A stretch of 64,000 nucleotides of DNA, taken from assembly GCF_936916975.1 (NCBI RefSeq), contig NZ_CAKZGO010000004.1, forward strand, positions 434,001 to 498,000. Reading direction: 5' to 3'. The stretch is from an uncultured Dongia sp. GTDB lineage: Bacteria > Pseudomonadota > Alphaproteobacteria > Dongiales > Dongiaceae. A program made the position numbers and the translations under genes. Shown here one piece after another: positions 8,077-17,508 of this stretch (positions within the stretch are counted from its first letter, which is position 1; each line of letters opens with the position of its first letter). Under the pieces are notes generated by a model, which saw only the letters and a program-made list of their open reading frames with translations, searched no databases and had not been told where the DNA came from.

Positions 8077-8255
8077 CACTGTTCCTTTCACGGATGGATG
8101 TCATGCCGGATATGTAGCGCCGGCATCAGCTCCCGGCGCTCCGCTTCTTGCGCAACATCCACCGCGAAATCGATCAGACCCTCTCAAGGCCCTGATTGCC
8201 GAGGGTCTCAGTGGGGTGTGAGGTCGTCCCATAAGGCGGGTAAACAGGGCTGCCA

Positions 8256-8270
8256 TTAAGATGTCTTTAA
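8256..8270 (+). promoter_or_regulatory. CtrA-type box TTAA-N7-TTAA upstream of a chemoreceptor gene
   Basis: TTAAGATGTCTTTAA matches the alphaproteobacterial CtrA recognition pattern. It lies 97 bases before the likely chemoreceptor start. CtrA commonly controls motility and chemotaxis genes in this class, so the location makes sense, but binding is not shown. Confidence 0.45.
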
Positions 8271-8367
8271 GTTTTTCCGGACAATATCCCTATCGTTGTT
8301 CTGCCAACTGTCTACGATTCACCATTCATTTCGTGAAACGGCACTCGCCTCACTTATGAGAGATCCC

Positions 8368-10473
8368 ATGTCCAATGTGGTTCGCGCTTCCGGCCTGTCG
8401 ATCAAAACGATCCTGACGGGTGTCTTCGGCGCCGTGGCACTTCTGCTCGTGGCAAGCTCCGGCTGGTCGCTCTGGCATGGCTGGCGAAACTATGAAATTG
8501 CCAGGCATATCGAGGAAACCAGCGCCATCGACAAGCTGGTCTTCCAGGCCATGCAGGCCCTGCGCGACGATCGCAGCGGCCTCAACCGCGCGATGCTGTC
8601 GGAAGAACCGATCGATGCCGAAGGCCGCCAGGATCTCGACAAGGCCTATAAGAATGCAGCCACGAAATTGGCCACCGCGCTTGCGGCGATTGCCGGCGGC
8701 GATCTGCCGGATCGCGATCAATGGCTCGCCAGATTGCAGCAGGGTGCGGCGAAATATGACGGCCTCTACAGCCAAGGCTTGGCATCGCTCGACACACCCT
8801 TCGCCGAGCGCAACATGGATCTGCGCAAGGAATATTACGGTTACGCTGCCGATTTCGTTGACGACCTGAGCGAAGCTTCAGCCGATTTCGCAGGCTCCAT
8901 CCGCCTGGTCGATCCGGTGATCGATCAATTGCTGGCCGCACGCAGCCTGAGCTGGATCGTGCGCGATCAGGACTCCACCTTCCGCCGCCAGATCGAAGAC
9001 GCGCTGATCGCGGGCGAACTCACGCAAGGGGCCAAGGAAAAGGCCATCGACGCCAACGGCCGCGTGGAAACCGCCTGGGACATGTTGCTGAGCGTCCTCG
9101 ATGCCAGCGAGACGCGCACTGAAGTACAGGAAGCGATTGCTGGCATCAAACAAGGCTATTTCGCGGAATTTGCGCCCAAGCGCGATGAGATCTTCGAGAA
9201 GCTGGTGGCCGGTGAAAAGCTCGCCATGACCTCGAAGGAGTGGCGCGAATTTTCGAAGCCGCCCTCCGACCTGCTCAAAGGTTTCGTCGTCCTCGTGGTT
9301 GACATCGCCCAGACCCATGCCGCTGAAAGGACCGCTGCCTATCGCACCGGCCTGATGATGGATGCACTGCTGGTTCTCGCGGCCCTGCTGTTGTGCGGTC
9401 TCGGCCTCTATGTCGTCGGTCGCCGCGTGGTGCGCCCGATTTCCAACTTGACCACGGCCATGTCGGCTTTGGCGCAAGGCAATATTTCGGTCGAGGTGCC
9501 GGGTCTCGACCACAAGGATGAAATCGGCGCGATGGCCGCGGCGGTCGAGGTGTTCAAGGAAAATGCCGTCGAACGTCAGCGGCTGGAAGCCGCACAACAG
9601 GCCGAGCTCGCGGCGCGCCAGCAACGCGCCAAGACGGTCGAGGCATTGATCAGCACCTTCGATGATCAGATCAAGGACGTGCTCAACACCGTGACCGGCG
9701 CTGCCAGCCAATTGAATGGCACGGCGCAGGAAATGAGTGGTGCTGCCGCCGACAGCGCGGAAAAGGCAACTGCCGTTGCCGCCGCCTCGGAAGAAGCCAG
9801 CGCCAATGTGAAGACCGTTGCCGCCGCAGCCGGCGAGCTGACCAAATCGACCCACGAGATTGGCCAGCAGGTCACCATGTCGCAAAGCATTGCGCGCCAG
9901 GCGGTGACGGAGGCCGAACGCACCAACGGCACGGTGGCCGGCCTGGTCGAAACCGCGGCCAAGGTAGGGGAGGTGGTCGAGCTCATCAACTCGATCGCCT
10001 CGCAGACCAACCTCCTCGCCCTCAATGCGACGATCGAAGCGGCCCGTGCCGGCGATGCCGGCAAGGGCTTCGCCGTGGTGGCATCCGAGGTGAAAAACCT
10101 TGCCACCCAGACGGCGCACGCGACCGAGCAGATCGCCCGGCAGATCCAGGCCATGCAAGCGGTGAGCGGCGATGCTGCCAACGCCATCAAGGGCATCGGC
10201 AGCACCATCGTCCGTATCGATGAAATCGCCGGCGCGATTTCGGCGGCGGTCGAGGAGCAGAATGTTGCGACCGCCGAGATTGCCGGCAATGTCCAGCAGG
10301 CGGCCCGCGGCACCGAGGAAGTGTCCGGCAACATCGTCCAGGTCAACGAAGCGGCATCCCGCACCGGCGCCTCGGCCGATCAAGTGCTCTCGGCGGCACT
10401 GGACCTCACCCAGCAGGCCGAGACGATGCGCAGCATGGTGCTGAAATTCCTGGCCGAGATGCGCGCCGCCTGA
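8368..10473 (+). CDS. Methyl-accepting chemotaxis protein
   Basis: About 701 residues from the ATG at 8368 (ATG at 8356 is possible). Membrane helix 1 is near residues 12-36, followed by a periplasmic helical sensor of about 290 residues and membrane helix 2 at about 329-350. A HAMP domain ([22 protein letters not shown], then [17 protein letters not shown]) and a long coiled-coil signalling domain follow. The conserved hairpin tip [21 protein letters not shown], which binds CheA/CheW, starts near residue 541. The ligand is unknown. No CheR-docking pentapeptide is seen at the C terminus (KFLAEMRAA). No other chemotaxis gene is nearby. Confidence 0.93.
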   Translation: MSNVVRASGLSIKTILTGVFGAVALLLVASSGWSLWHGWRNYEIARHIEETSAIDKLVFQAMQALRDDRSGLNRAMLSEEPIDAEGRQDLDKAYKNAATKLATALAAIAGGDLPDRDQWLARLQQGAAKYDGLYSQGLASLDTPFAERNMDLRKEYYGYAADFVDDLSEASADFAGSIRLVDPVIDQLLAARSLSWIVRDQDSTFRRQIEDALIAGELTQGAKEKAIDANGRVETAWDMLLSVLDASETRTEVQEAIAGIKQGYFAEFAPKRDEIFEKLVAGEKLAMTSKEWREFSKPPSDLLKGFVVLVVDIAQTHAAERTAAYRTGLMMDALLVLAALLLCGLGLYVVGRRVVRPISNLTTAMSALAQGNISVEVPGLDHKDEIGAMAAAVEVFKENAVERQRLEAAQQAELAARQQRAKTVEALISTFDDQIKDVLNTVTGAASQLNGTAQEMSGAAADSAEKATAVAAASEEASANVKTVAAAAGELTKSTHEIGQQVTMSQSIARQAVTEAERTNGTVAGLVETAAKVGEVVELINSIASQTNLLALNATIEAARAGDAGKGFAVVASEVKNLATQTAHATEQIARQIQAMQAVSGDAANAIKGIGSTIVRIDEIAGAISAAVEEQNVATAEIAGNVQQAARGTEEVSGNIVQVNEAASRTGASADQVLSAALDLTQQAETMRSMVLKFLAEMRAA

Positions 10474-10547
10474 TCGCTGAGAACCCCTTGCCCGGATCGT
10501 CTGAATGAGCAACGTTCTGAGCGTGCCATTTCGGGCGAGGGAAACAG

Positions 10548-11462
10548 ATGGACCGGATCGACGCCATGCGCGTCTTTGTGACGGCCTTGGATGAAGGCAG
10601 TCTGGCGGCGGCCGGGCGAAAGCTCGGTCATTCGCCTGCTGCCGTGACGCGGGCCATCGGCTTCCTTGAAAAACATGTCGGGACGGAATTGCTCCATCGC
10701 TCCACGCGATCGATCCGCCTCAGTGAGGCGGGTGAGCGTTACGCCGCCGCCTGTCGCCGGGTGCTGGCCGAACTTGAAGAGGCCGATCTGCTGGCGGCCG
10801 GCGACGCGGCAGCACCGCGCGGGCTCCTCACACTTACTGGGCCGCTGGCCAGTGGCGCCCGTGTGCTGCGCCCGATCCTGGACGAATTCCTGGATGCCCA
10901 TCCGGAGGTAAAGGCGCGGCTGCATCTGCTCGACCGCAAGGTATCGCTCATCGACGAGGGGATCGATGTCGCGATGCGGATCGCCCATCTCCCAGATTCC
11001 AGCCTGATCGCGCAGCGCGTCGGCGAAGTACGGCGTGTCGTGGCCGCGGCCCCCAATTATCTGGCAGCCCGGCCGAAGATCACATCACCGTCGGACCTTG
11101 TCGATCATCAATGCATCGCCATGACGGTATTCGGGGCCGACAATTGGACCTTCCCGCATGCCAAGCCGGGCAGTCCGGCGCAGCTTGTCAATGTTGAGCC
11201 GCGGCTGGTGGTGAACACGGTCGAAGCTGCGGTCGCATCGGCGGTCGAAGGGCATGGGTTGACCCGCGTTTTCTCATATCAGGTCGCCGACGAAGTTCGC
11301 GATGGGCGGTTGGTCTTGGTACTTGCCGATCCGCCGGCGTCAGCCATGCCGGTGCATCTCCTGACACCGGAAGGCCGCCTGTCTGTGCCGAAGGTCCGCG
11401 CCTTTTTCGATTTCGCCGTACCGCGGCTGAAAGCCGAGCTGGCGCGGATTTCGCAGCTTTAG
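10548..11462 (+). CDS. LysR family transcriptional regulator
   Basis: 304 residues. The N-terminal winged helix-turn-helix is MDRIDAMRVFVTALDEGSLAAAGRKLGHSPAAVTRAIGFLE with the wing HRSTRSIRLSEAGERY. The rest is a substrate-binding-type effector domain. It belongs to the CrgA/DsdC-like LysR group in which neighbours are often oxidoreductases or transporters. Its stop codon overlaps that of the convergent tautomerase gene by 4 bases. The target is unknown; the tautomerase and SDR genes on the opposite strand are candidates. Confidence 0.88.
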   Translation: MDRIDAMRVFVTALDEGSLAAAGRKLGHSPAAVTRAIGFLEKHVGTELLHRSTRSIRLSEAGERYAAACRRVLAELEEADLLAAGDAAAPRGLLTLTGPLASGARVLRPILDEFLDAHPEVKARLHLLDRKVSLIDEGIDVAMRIAHLPDSSLIAQRVGEVRRVVAAAPNYLAARPKITSPSDLVDHQCIAMTVFGADNWTFPHAKPGSPAQLVNVEPRLVVNTVEAAVASAVEGHGLTRVFSYQVADEVRDGRLVLVLADPPASAMPVHLLTPEGRLSVPKVRAFFDFAVPRLKAELARISQL

Positions 11463-11674
11463 CCTTTTTCCGCCTGCTGCTTGCGGTAGTCTTCGACCGG
11501 CAGGCCGCCGACACCCCAATCTTCCAGCTCGACCTCGTCGATCACGACGAAGGTCGCCGCCAGTGGCTTGTTGAGGACGTCGAGCAACAGCTGGCTCACC
11601 CCTTTGATGATCGCGGCTTTCTGCGCGCGCGTCGTCCCGCCTTCGCGGGTGATCTTGATATTGACGTAAGGCAT
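11459..11674 (-). CDS. 4-oxalocrotonate tautomerase family protein
   Basis: 71 residues. After removal of Met the chain starts with the catalytic proline (MPYVNIKITREGG). The beta-alpha-beta tautomerase unit ends VEDYRKQQ. Members isomerise enol/keto acids using Pro1; the substrate here is unknown. It lies 27 bases after an SDR gene on the same strand and is probably cotranscribed with it. Confidence 0.85.
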   Translation of the reverse strand: MPYVNIKITREGGTTRAQKAAIIKGVSQLLLDVLNKPLAATFVVIDEVELEDWGVGGLPVEDYRKQQAEKG

Positions 11675-11701
11675 CTCGAATTCCTTTGTTAGCTGGGCGT
11701 C

Positions 11702-12439
11702 TTAGCTGGCAATCTGCCACTGCCCGGCATGGGCGCCGCCATCGACATGCAGGATTTCGCCGGTGACGAAGGCAGCCTGATCAAGATAAAGCACGGCGTC
11801 AACGATCTCGGCCGCCTCACCCAACCGCCCCATCGGCTGCAGTTTGGCAAGGAAGACCCGGTCAGCCTGTTCGTTCATCGGCGTCCGGATGATGCCGGGC
11901 GACACCGCATTCACGCGAATGCCCTTGGTCGCATATTCGGTGGCGAGCGACTTAGTGATCGCCGCGAGCCCGCCTTTGCTCAGCGCCGCCAAGCCCGTCG
12001 GCAGGACGCCGAGCGGCTGATCGACCAGGCTCGTCGTCATATTGACAATATGACCACTGCCCTGCTGCAGCATCTGGCGCGCAACGCGTTGCGTAATGTG
12101 GAAGAAGCCGGCGACGTTGACTGACATGACGGCGTTGAAATCGTCGGCGGTGTAATCGGTGAACGGCTTGCCGATGAAGATGCCGGCATTGTTGACAAGG
12201 GTGTCGATGCGGCCAAAACGCTCAAGCGCACGCGCCACCAACTGATCAGCCACTGCGGGATCGGCAATGTCGCCGGCGATGCTGAGAATATCGGGATCGG
12301 TGCTGGGCTTCAGGCTGCGCGAATTGGCGACAACGCGATGGCCTTGGGCACGGAATCCCTCGACCAAAGCGGCGCCGATGCCCTGCGAGGCACCGGTAAT
12401 GACGATGACTTTCTGAGACACTTTCTGAGACTGGGCCAT
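11702..12439 (-). CDS. SDR family oxidoreductase lacking the catalytic tyrosine
   Basis: 245 residues from the ATG at 12439 (AGGAAAG about 9 bases upstream); the frame upstream of this is probably not translated. The cofactor motif GASQGIG (16-22), NNAG (83-86) and the end SPGIIRTPM are classical SDR. At the active site S137 and K155 are present, but the YxxxK tyrosine position is A151 (LAALSKGG). The same substitution is seen in some divergent SDR subgroups. Activity may therefore be altered. It precedes a tautomerase gene. Confidence 0.85.
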   Translation of the reverse strand: MAQSQKVSQKVIVITGASQGIGAALVEGFRAQGHRVVANSRSLKPSTDPDILSIAGDIADPAVADQLVARALERFGRIDTLVNNAGIFIGKPFTDYTADDFNAVMSVNVAGFFHITQRVARQMLQQGSGHIVNMTTSLVDQPLGVLPTGLAALSKGGLAAITKSLATEYATKGIRVNAVSPGIIRTPMNEQADRVFLAKLQPMGRLGEAAEIVDAVLYLDQAAFVTGEILHVDGGAHAGQWQIAS

Positions 12440-12633
12440 TGTGATTGCTTTCCTTGCTAGACGCGGCTTGCGTCGGTCCCGAACAGATAGGGGCATAAGC
12501 ACTCCGGCCGGAAGGCCTGCCGGCCGCAAGGCAGCCTTCCGCGGGACGGCATAATCAGCATAGCCCTGGAACCGGGCGCCCAGTTGCGGGTTCATGGAAC
12601 GGACCGATCTGCGTCTTACGCGGGAGGGGTGTC

Positions 12634-13002
12634 ATGCGCTGGATTGCCGCCGTTATCATCACATTGCTGTGGCTGTTGCCGATCGCCATTGGTTTCCTGG
12701 CCTTGCCCGCTTCGGCCGGCGGGCGCCTGGATCTGGCACCAGCTGTCTGGGCCGACTATCAGATCTATTTGAAAAATCTAGGTTCTGACGAGGCCTATTA
12801 TGCCGTGACGACCGATGGCCTGGGTGGTGCGCCATCGGGCTGCAGCCTGATTAAATGCCTGCCGAATGCCGGCGGCAAGACGGGGGCCACGGAGGCGGAA
12901 GCACTCAAGCGCTGCCAGGATGTTTCGCCGCCCAGCCGCACTTGCGTGATCTTTGCCAAGGGCGCCGACATCGTCATCGATTACGAGATGCGCCCCTATT
13001 GA
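12634..13002 (+). CDS. Small secreted or membrane-anchored protein, unknown function
   Basis: 122 residues with a strong ribosome site GGGAGGGG 5 bases before the ATG. Residues 1-28 form a signal peptide ending near PASAGG. The mature part has four cysteines (CSLIKC, then RCQD and TCVIF) that could form two disulfides in the periplasm. The segment EAEALKRCQDVSPPSRTCVIFAKG loosely recalls DUF4189-type secreted proteins, but I do not assign it. It is flanked by a divergent SDR gene and a convergent dioxygenase-family gene. Confidence 0.7.
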   Translation: MRWIAAVIITLLWLLPIAIGFLALPASAGGRLDLAPAVWADYQIYLKNLGSDEAYYAVTTDGLGGAPSGCSLIKCLPNAGGKTGATEAEALKRCQDVSPPSRTCVIFAKGADIVIDYEMRPY

Positions 13003-13005
13003 CGA

Positions 13006-13413
13006 TCAGGGTGTGAGGGTGGGCGTGGTGTTGGGCACCCGCGCATCTTCCGCCTCGGTAGAGTCCGACAGCATTTCCTCATTCAGGATCGGCAGGATTT
13101 CGCCCAGCCATACGCCATGGCTGAGGTGATCAGTCCGTTCGCGCCCGGTATTCGGGTGGACGAGGATTGCAAGACCCTGACGGTTCAGCATCAGCCATGG
13201 CACCAGCTGCGCAAACGTCGCCACGTCGAAACTGATTTGATACATGGCGCGGGCATGGGGGCCTATCAGCCGGTCGTAAACCCGCCCCAATGAGACACTG
13301 AAGCGTTCCGCAATCTGATCGCGCAAGGTCAGCGCGATCGCGCGCTGTTCCGGGCCGTCAAAATAGATATGCGCGTGATAGCTGGCGATCTCGGCGATGG
13401 GATGCGGTGCCAT
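13006..13413 (-). CDS. DOPA 4,5-dioxygenase family protein
   Basis: 135 residues. Histidine-rich motifs of the family are visible: YHAHIYFDGPEQ, GPHARAMYQ, and ILVHPNTGRERTDHLSHGVWLGE. These bind non-haem iron in extradiol cleavage of catechols. Bacterial members are often without a known substrate. It lies 6 bases after a LysE-type exporter gene on the same strand and is likely in one operon with it. Confidence 0.85.
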   Translation of the reverse strand: MAPHPIAEIASYHAHIYFDGPEQRAIALTLRDQIAERFSVSLGRVYDRLIGPHARAMYQISFDVATFAQLVPWLMLNRQGLAILVHPNTGRERTDHLSHGVWLGEILPILNEEMLSDSTEAEDARVPNTTPTLTP

Positions 13414-13419
13414 GACGCC

Positions 13420-14031
13420 TCAGCGCGCCGCCACGGCCACGGCAACGCCGGCCATGACACCGCCAGTGGCGCGGTTGACCAGCCTCATCTGCTTAGGCGA
13501 TGCCACGAAACGGCGCGCCCGCGCGGCGAGCAGCGCATAGCCCATCATGATCGCGCTCAGGATGACAGCCATCAGCAGGCAAAGCTCAAGGATGGCAAGG
13601 CCGCTCATGTCTTCCAGAGCCACGACCTGCGGCAGGATCGCGAGGAAGAACACCATCGTCTTCGGATTACCGAGCGTCATGGAAAGGCCGCCGGCCGCCA
13701 GGCGCAGGCCCTCGCCTTTCACATAGACCTGTTCCTCAGGTGAGGTTGCGGGCGCCCGCCACAACTTCCAGGCCAGGAACAGCAGATAGGCAGCACCCGC
13801 ATACTTGATGACCGTGAAGACCAGATAGAAATTCTGCGCCAGCACCGCAAGACCGCTCACCACCAGGCCGAACCAGACCAGATCGCCGGCGACCATGCCG
13901 AGGATGAAGGCCAAGGTGCGCCTGTGGCCGGTCGCCATGGCGCGCGCGATCACCGCGGCGACGCCCGGACCGGGTGTCACCACAGCCAGCGCATAAATGC
14001 CGGCAAAAATGAGAAGGGCCATAGGGGTCAT
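13420..14031 (-). CDS. LysE family amino acid/metabolite exporter
   Basis: 203 residues from the ATG at 14031 with GGAG 7 bases upstream. It has six predicted membrane helices and the family motif VVTPGPGVAAVIARAMATGHRRTLAFILGMVAGD near the N terminus, then LGNPKTMVFFLAILP. It is expected to export amino acids or related compounds by proton exchange; the substrate is unknown. It is the first gene of a pair with a DOPA-dioxygenase-family gene, and divergent from a cyclase gene 43 bases away. Confidence 0.88.
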   Translation of the reverse strand: MTPMALLIFAGIYALAVVTPGPGVAAVIARAMATGHRRTLAFILGMVAGDLVWFGLVVSGLAVLAQNFYLVFTVIKYAGAAYLLFLAWKLWRAPATSPEEQVYVKGEGLRLAAGGLSMTLGNPKTMVFFLAILPQVVALEDMSGLAILELCLLMAVILSAIMMGYALLAARARRFVASPKQMRLVNRATGGVMAGVAVAVAAR

Positions 14032-14073
14032 GAACAAGCTCCAGCGAAAATTCTGGCCCTGTTTTAGAACAAA

Positions 14074-14898
14074 ATGGCGCTGAGATCGACACAAGATCGG
14101 CAAACCTCTATTTTGGCCGGAACGACCACTTCCAGGGAATCGGCCTTGACCACCAGCCTTGAGCGCAAGCTAACCAATATTCTCTCGGCCGATGTCTATG
14201 GCTATAGCCGACTGATGGGGCAGGACGAGCCTGGAACTCTCGCCCTGCTCAACACCTATCGTGATGCCATGGCGGGGGCGATTGCCACCCATCGCGGTCG
14301 CATCGTCAGTGCAGCCGGCGATCACGTGCTGGCCGAATTCGCCAGCGTCGTCCTGGCAGTCGAATGCGCGGTGGCGATCCAGCGTGACTTGGCCGAGCGG
14401 AACGCCACTCTTTCCGCAGAGCGACAGATGTGGTTCCGCATCGGCCTCAATCTCGGCGACGTCATCGTCGAGAAGGACGATCTTTATGGCGAGGGCGTCA
14501 ATATCGCGGCACGCCTGCAGGCCTTGGCGGAGCCGGGCGGCATCCTCATTTCCGGAACGGTCTTCGATCACGTCAAGGACAAGCTGGCGCTCGGTTTCGA
14601 TGCGCTGGGGCCACAGCGCCTGAAGAACATTGCCGGCGATGTCGCGGCCTACCGCGTGCTGCTGCAATCAGGCACAGCGGCTGCGCCCGCGCCACGTCCC
14701 GCGGAAAGCGCCGACACCGGAAAGATCGATACGCGCAAGCACCGCTTTTATGTGAGTGCCGCACGCACGGCGGCGATCGTCGTCTTCCTGCTGGCGATCA
14801 ACCTGTTTTCCTATGCTGGCGATTTGTGGTTTCAATGGCCGGCGCTGGTGATTGTCTTCGTCTTTGTCCTGCGCACGACATGGATCTTCCGGCATTGA
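14074..14898 (+). CDS. Class III adenylate/guanylate cyclase with C-terminal two-helix membrane segment
   Basis: 274 residues if the ATG at 14074 is used; it has no clear ribosome site, so a later TTG near the catalytic domain is possible. The cyclase domain has metal aspartates D40 (LSADVYGYS) and D83 (AAGDHVLAEF), and N143/R147 (GEGVNIAARLQ) that stabilise the transition state. Residues about 210-274 form a two-helix unit resembling the 2TM domain (KHRFYVSAARTAAIVVFLLAINLFSYAGD). So the catalytic domain precedes the membrane part. It probably makes cAMP, consistent with the CRP-type sites elsewhere in the window. Confidence 0.82.
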   Translation: MALRSTQDRQTSILAGTTTSRESALTTSLERKLTNILSADVYGYSRLMGQDEPGTLALLNTYRDAMAGAIATHRGRIVSAAGDHVLAEFASVVLAVECAVAIQRDLAERNATLSAERQMWFRIGLNLGDVIVEKDDLYGEGVNIAARLQALAEPGGILISGTVFDHVKDKLALGFDALGPQRLKNIAGDVAAYRVLLQSGTAAAPAPRPAESADTGKIDTRKHRFYVSAARTAAIVVFLLAINLFSYAGDLWFQWPALVIVFVFVLRTTWIFRH

Positions 14899-14983
14899 CG
14901 GAAAGGCGACGCCGGAACCGAGCCTCGCCATAATCGTTGATTACACCTGACAGAACCACATCTTGCGGAAGCCCACCGGCCGA

Positions 14984-15586
14984 ATGTCCAATCCCCTAAA
15001 AATCATCAGTTGGAATCTGTGGCATCGCGGCGGCGCGGTGCTGGGTGATCTGGCAGCCCTCGTTGAGGCGGAAAGGCCGGATCTCCTGCTGATGCAGGAG
15101 GCGAAGCAGCCGCTCGAAGCCCTCCCCCATTTCGTCGGTGGTCATTTCCACTGGCAGGAAATGCAGCGGCGCGTCTATGGCCTCGCCTTCTGGTCGCCGC
15201 ATGCCCTGGAGGAAGCGCATTCGATCCCGCTGCCCAGCTCGCCTTTGCCGATCCGGGTTCCACCGCGTTTGGCGCAGCTGCTGAAATTCGACGGCATCTG
15301 GTTTGCCAATGTGCATCTGTCGCATGGCCAGATGCTCAACCGGCGGCAATTGGCAACCATCGGCCAGGCGACTACCGGCCCCACAGTGATTATCGGCGAT
15401 TGCAATGCCGTAGGGCGCATCGTCCTGCCCGATTTTACCGAAGTGGGGCCGCGCGATCCGACCCACAAGCTGCGCACACGGCTCGATCGCTGTCTGGTCC
15501 GTGGCCTCAGTTGTACCGCTGCACGTGTGCTGGCGCGGGGGCCGTCGGACCATCATCCGATCGAGGTGCTGCTGTCTCGCAGCTGA
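14984..15586 (+). CDS. Endonuclease/exonuclease/phosphatase family protein
   Basis: 200 residues from the ATG at 14984. Motifs of the fold are SWNLWHRGG, LLLMQEAK (metal Glu), FANVHLSHGQ, VIIGDCNAVG (catalytic Asp) and the terminal PSDHHPI (Asp-His). The family comprises metal-dependent phosphodiesterases acting on DNA, RNA, lipids or nucleotides, and the specificity cannot be read here. It is shorter than ExoIII (268 residues). It ends one base before the convergent cardiolipin-synthase-like gene. Confidence 0.82.
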   Translation: MSNPLKIISWNLWHRGGAVLGDLAALVEAERPDLLLMQEAKQPLEALPHFVGGHFHWQEMQRRVYGLAFWSPHALEEAHSIPLPSSPLPIRVPPRLAQLLKFDGIWFANVHLSHGQMLNRRQLATIGQATTGPTVIIGDCNAVGRIVLPDFTEVGPRDPTHKLRTRLDRCLVRGLSCTAARVLARGPSDHHPIEVLLSRS

Positions 15587-17002
15587 TCAAAGATAGGGCA
15601 TGAACAACCGCGCAGCACGGTCGCGCAAGCGGATGAGGAACGGGCGCTGCCTCAACCGCTTCAGGGTATAGGCGCGGCCCTTTTTCCTTTCGATCTCGGC
15701 TTCGATCACGCTGGCAAAAGCGCGGTCATATACTTCGAGATTGATTTCGAAATTGAGCCGCATGCTGCGCACGTCCCAATTGGCGCTGCCGACCAGGGAC
15801 CAGCGGCCATCGACGGTAAGTAGCTTGGAGTGCTCGAACGGCTTGGGCGCCCGCCAAATACGGCCACCAGATGAGAGGAACGGCTCGACATGCGCTCTGG
15901 TCGCCCAGTCGATGATGGTGTGATCGGAATCTGCCGGAATCGCGACGTCGACCGCAACACCGCGCATCGCGGCAAGCGAGAGGGCCGTCAGCAGACGGTC
16001 TTCGGGGAGAAAATAGGGTGTGACGATCTTGATCGATTGCCGCGCGGCGCTGATCGCCTGCAGGAATATAAATTCGATGTTGTCGATATCCTTGTCCGGA
16101 CCGGAGGTGATGATGCGGGCATCGGCACGGCCGACCGGTGCCAGGGGCGGGAACCAGGCGTTCCCCTTCAACTCTTCCCCGGTCGTGAAGATCCAATCGG
16201 CGGCGAAGGCCTCCATGATCTGCGCCACAACCGGGCCCTCGATCTGAAAATGCTCATCGCGGATCGGTTCCTTCGGCTTCTCTTTCAGCAGATTCCCGAC
16301 ACAAATATTGATGCCGCCCATGAACGCGATCGTCCCATCCACCACCAGGATTTTCTTGTGGCTGCGTAGATTGAGAAACGCCATGTGCCAGGGCACGAAG
16401 GAATGCATGAACCGCGCGACCTTGATGCCTTCGCGCTTCAGCCGGCCAAAGACCGGCGCGTAGATATAGCCGCTGCCGACGCCATCGACGATGACGCGGA
16501 TATCGACCTTGCGCGCCTTCGCCTCGACCAATGCCTCGACGAACGGTTTGCCGGCGGCGTCATTGGTGAAGATATAGCTGGAAAGTGCGATGCTGGTCTG
16601 GGCGCTCGCGATCGCCGCCAGCATCGCGGGGTAGGCTTCATCCCCATTGCGCAGCAATTTGACGCTGTTACCGGGCTGGGTCGGGCGGTTCGAGATTTTG
16701 CCCACCGCGCGTTGCAACGGCGCCAGGTAATCCCGTCTGGGCGTTGATTCGGCATAGGCGTGTTCATGCAAAGCACGTCGGCGGCGGCGGATGCGGAAGG
16801 CCTTGCGCTGCACGCGGTTGACGCCGAACACGGCATAAAGAACGCTGCCGATGACCGGCGACAGCCAGGCCAGCCCCATCCAGCCGGCGGCCGACCGCAC
16901 ATCTCGCTTATAGATCAGGACATGGAAGGTGACCGCGACCGCAAGGACCACGTGAATGATGGTGAGCCATTGGCGCGCGAGGAAATCGAGCCCGTCATTC
17001 AT
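15587..17002 (-). CDS. Phospholipase D-family cardiolipin synthase
   Basis: 471 residues from the ATG at 17002. Two N-terminal membrane helices (about residues 12-30 and 38-60) precede two PLD domains. Both HKD motifs are complete: SHKKILVVDGTIAFMGGINI and EHSKLLTVDGRWSLVGSANW. This layout is that of bacterial Cls enzymes, which join two phosphatidylglycerols to make cardiolipin at the inner membrane. It follows a small membrane protein gene by 16 bases on the same strand, so they are likely cotranscribed. Confidence 0.9.
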   Translation of the reverse strand: MNDGLDFLARQWLTIIHVVLAVAVTFHVLIYKRDVRSAAGWMGLAWLSPVIGSVLYAVFGVNRVQRKAFRIRRRRRALHEHAYAESTPRRDYLAPLQRAVGKISNRPTQPGNSVKLLRNGDEAYPAMLAAIASAQTSIALSSYIFTNDAAGKPFVEALVEAKARKVDIRVIVDGVGSGYIYAPVFGRLKREGIKVARFMHSFVPWHMAFLNLRSHKKILVVDGTIAFMGGINICVGNLLKEKPKEPIRDEHFQIEGPVVAQIMEAFAADWIFTTGEELKGNAWFPPLAPVGRADARIITSGPDKDIDNIEFIFLQAISAARQSIKIVTPYFLPEDRLLTALSLAAMRGVAVDVAIPADSDHTIIDWATRAHVEPFLSSGGRIWRAPKPFEHSKLLTVDGRWSLVGSANWDVRSMRLNFEINLEVYDRAFASVIEAEIERKKGRAYTLKRLRQRPFLIRLRDRAARLFMPYL

Positions 17003-17018
17003 GCGCGGTGCACCGACT

Positions 17019-17366
17019 TCAGGCGAACCAATGCGGGCGACGATCGGCCAGCCAGTTGATGAAACGGTACAAGCCACGCCGCAGGATCGGCACGTCGACG
17101 GAGAGCAGCAGGATTCCGAGCGGCAGCATCCAGAGGCCCAGCACAGGCAGGAAGCCCAGCATGCCACCGGGGATGAGGCAGATCGCGACGGGCACACGCA
17201 CCCAAACAGCCCCCGGCTTGAGCATGCGGCGCACGGTGCGCGCCGCCCAATCGGGCAAGCGCGAGATCAGTTTCTCGATGTTGCGTTCCGCACGCGCCGC
17301 CGCATCCGCCCTGGTCGTGGATGGGCGCGCGGACAATGCTTTTGGCGGGCACGTTTGCTGGTTCAT
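17019..17366 (-). CDS. Small membrane protein, unknown function
   Basis: 115 residues. The N-terminal half is hydrophilic and helical (ADAAARAERNIEKLISRLPDWA). The C-terminal half holds two adjacent hydrophobic segments with the motif VAICLIPGGMLGFLPVLGLWMLPLGILLLSVD. Proteins with this GGxLGFLPVLGxWMLPLG pattern are common in Alphaproteobacteria and have no assigned function. It sits upstream of the cardiolipin-synthase-like gene in the same direction, which may point to membrane-lipid biology. Confidence 0.75.
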   Translation of the reverse strand: MNQQTCPPKALSARPSTTRADAAARAERNIEKLISRLPDWAARTVRRMLKPGAVWVRVPVAICLIPGGMLGFLPVLGLWMLPLGILLLSVDVPILRRGLYRFINWLADRRPHWFA

Positions 17367-17508
17367 GGAGGCCGGAAATCCTTACGATATGTGGCGGCAT
17401 AACGGCCTTTCGACGGATCGGTTCCGGGCGACGGAGTCCGACGCCAGTTGAACTTCGCACGAATTAGCTTAGATATGGGCGGCCCCGGACGTGGTCTTGA
17501 GCGATGTT

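Noticed and set aside
8878-10512. 544-codon frame antisense to the chemoreceptor
   Set aside because: The plus-strand frame encodes a complete MCP; the antisense product has no recognisable domain.
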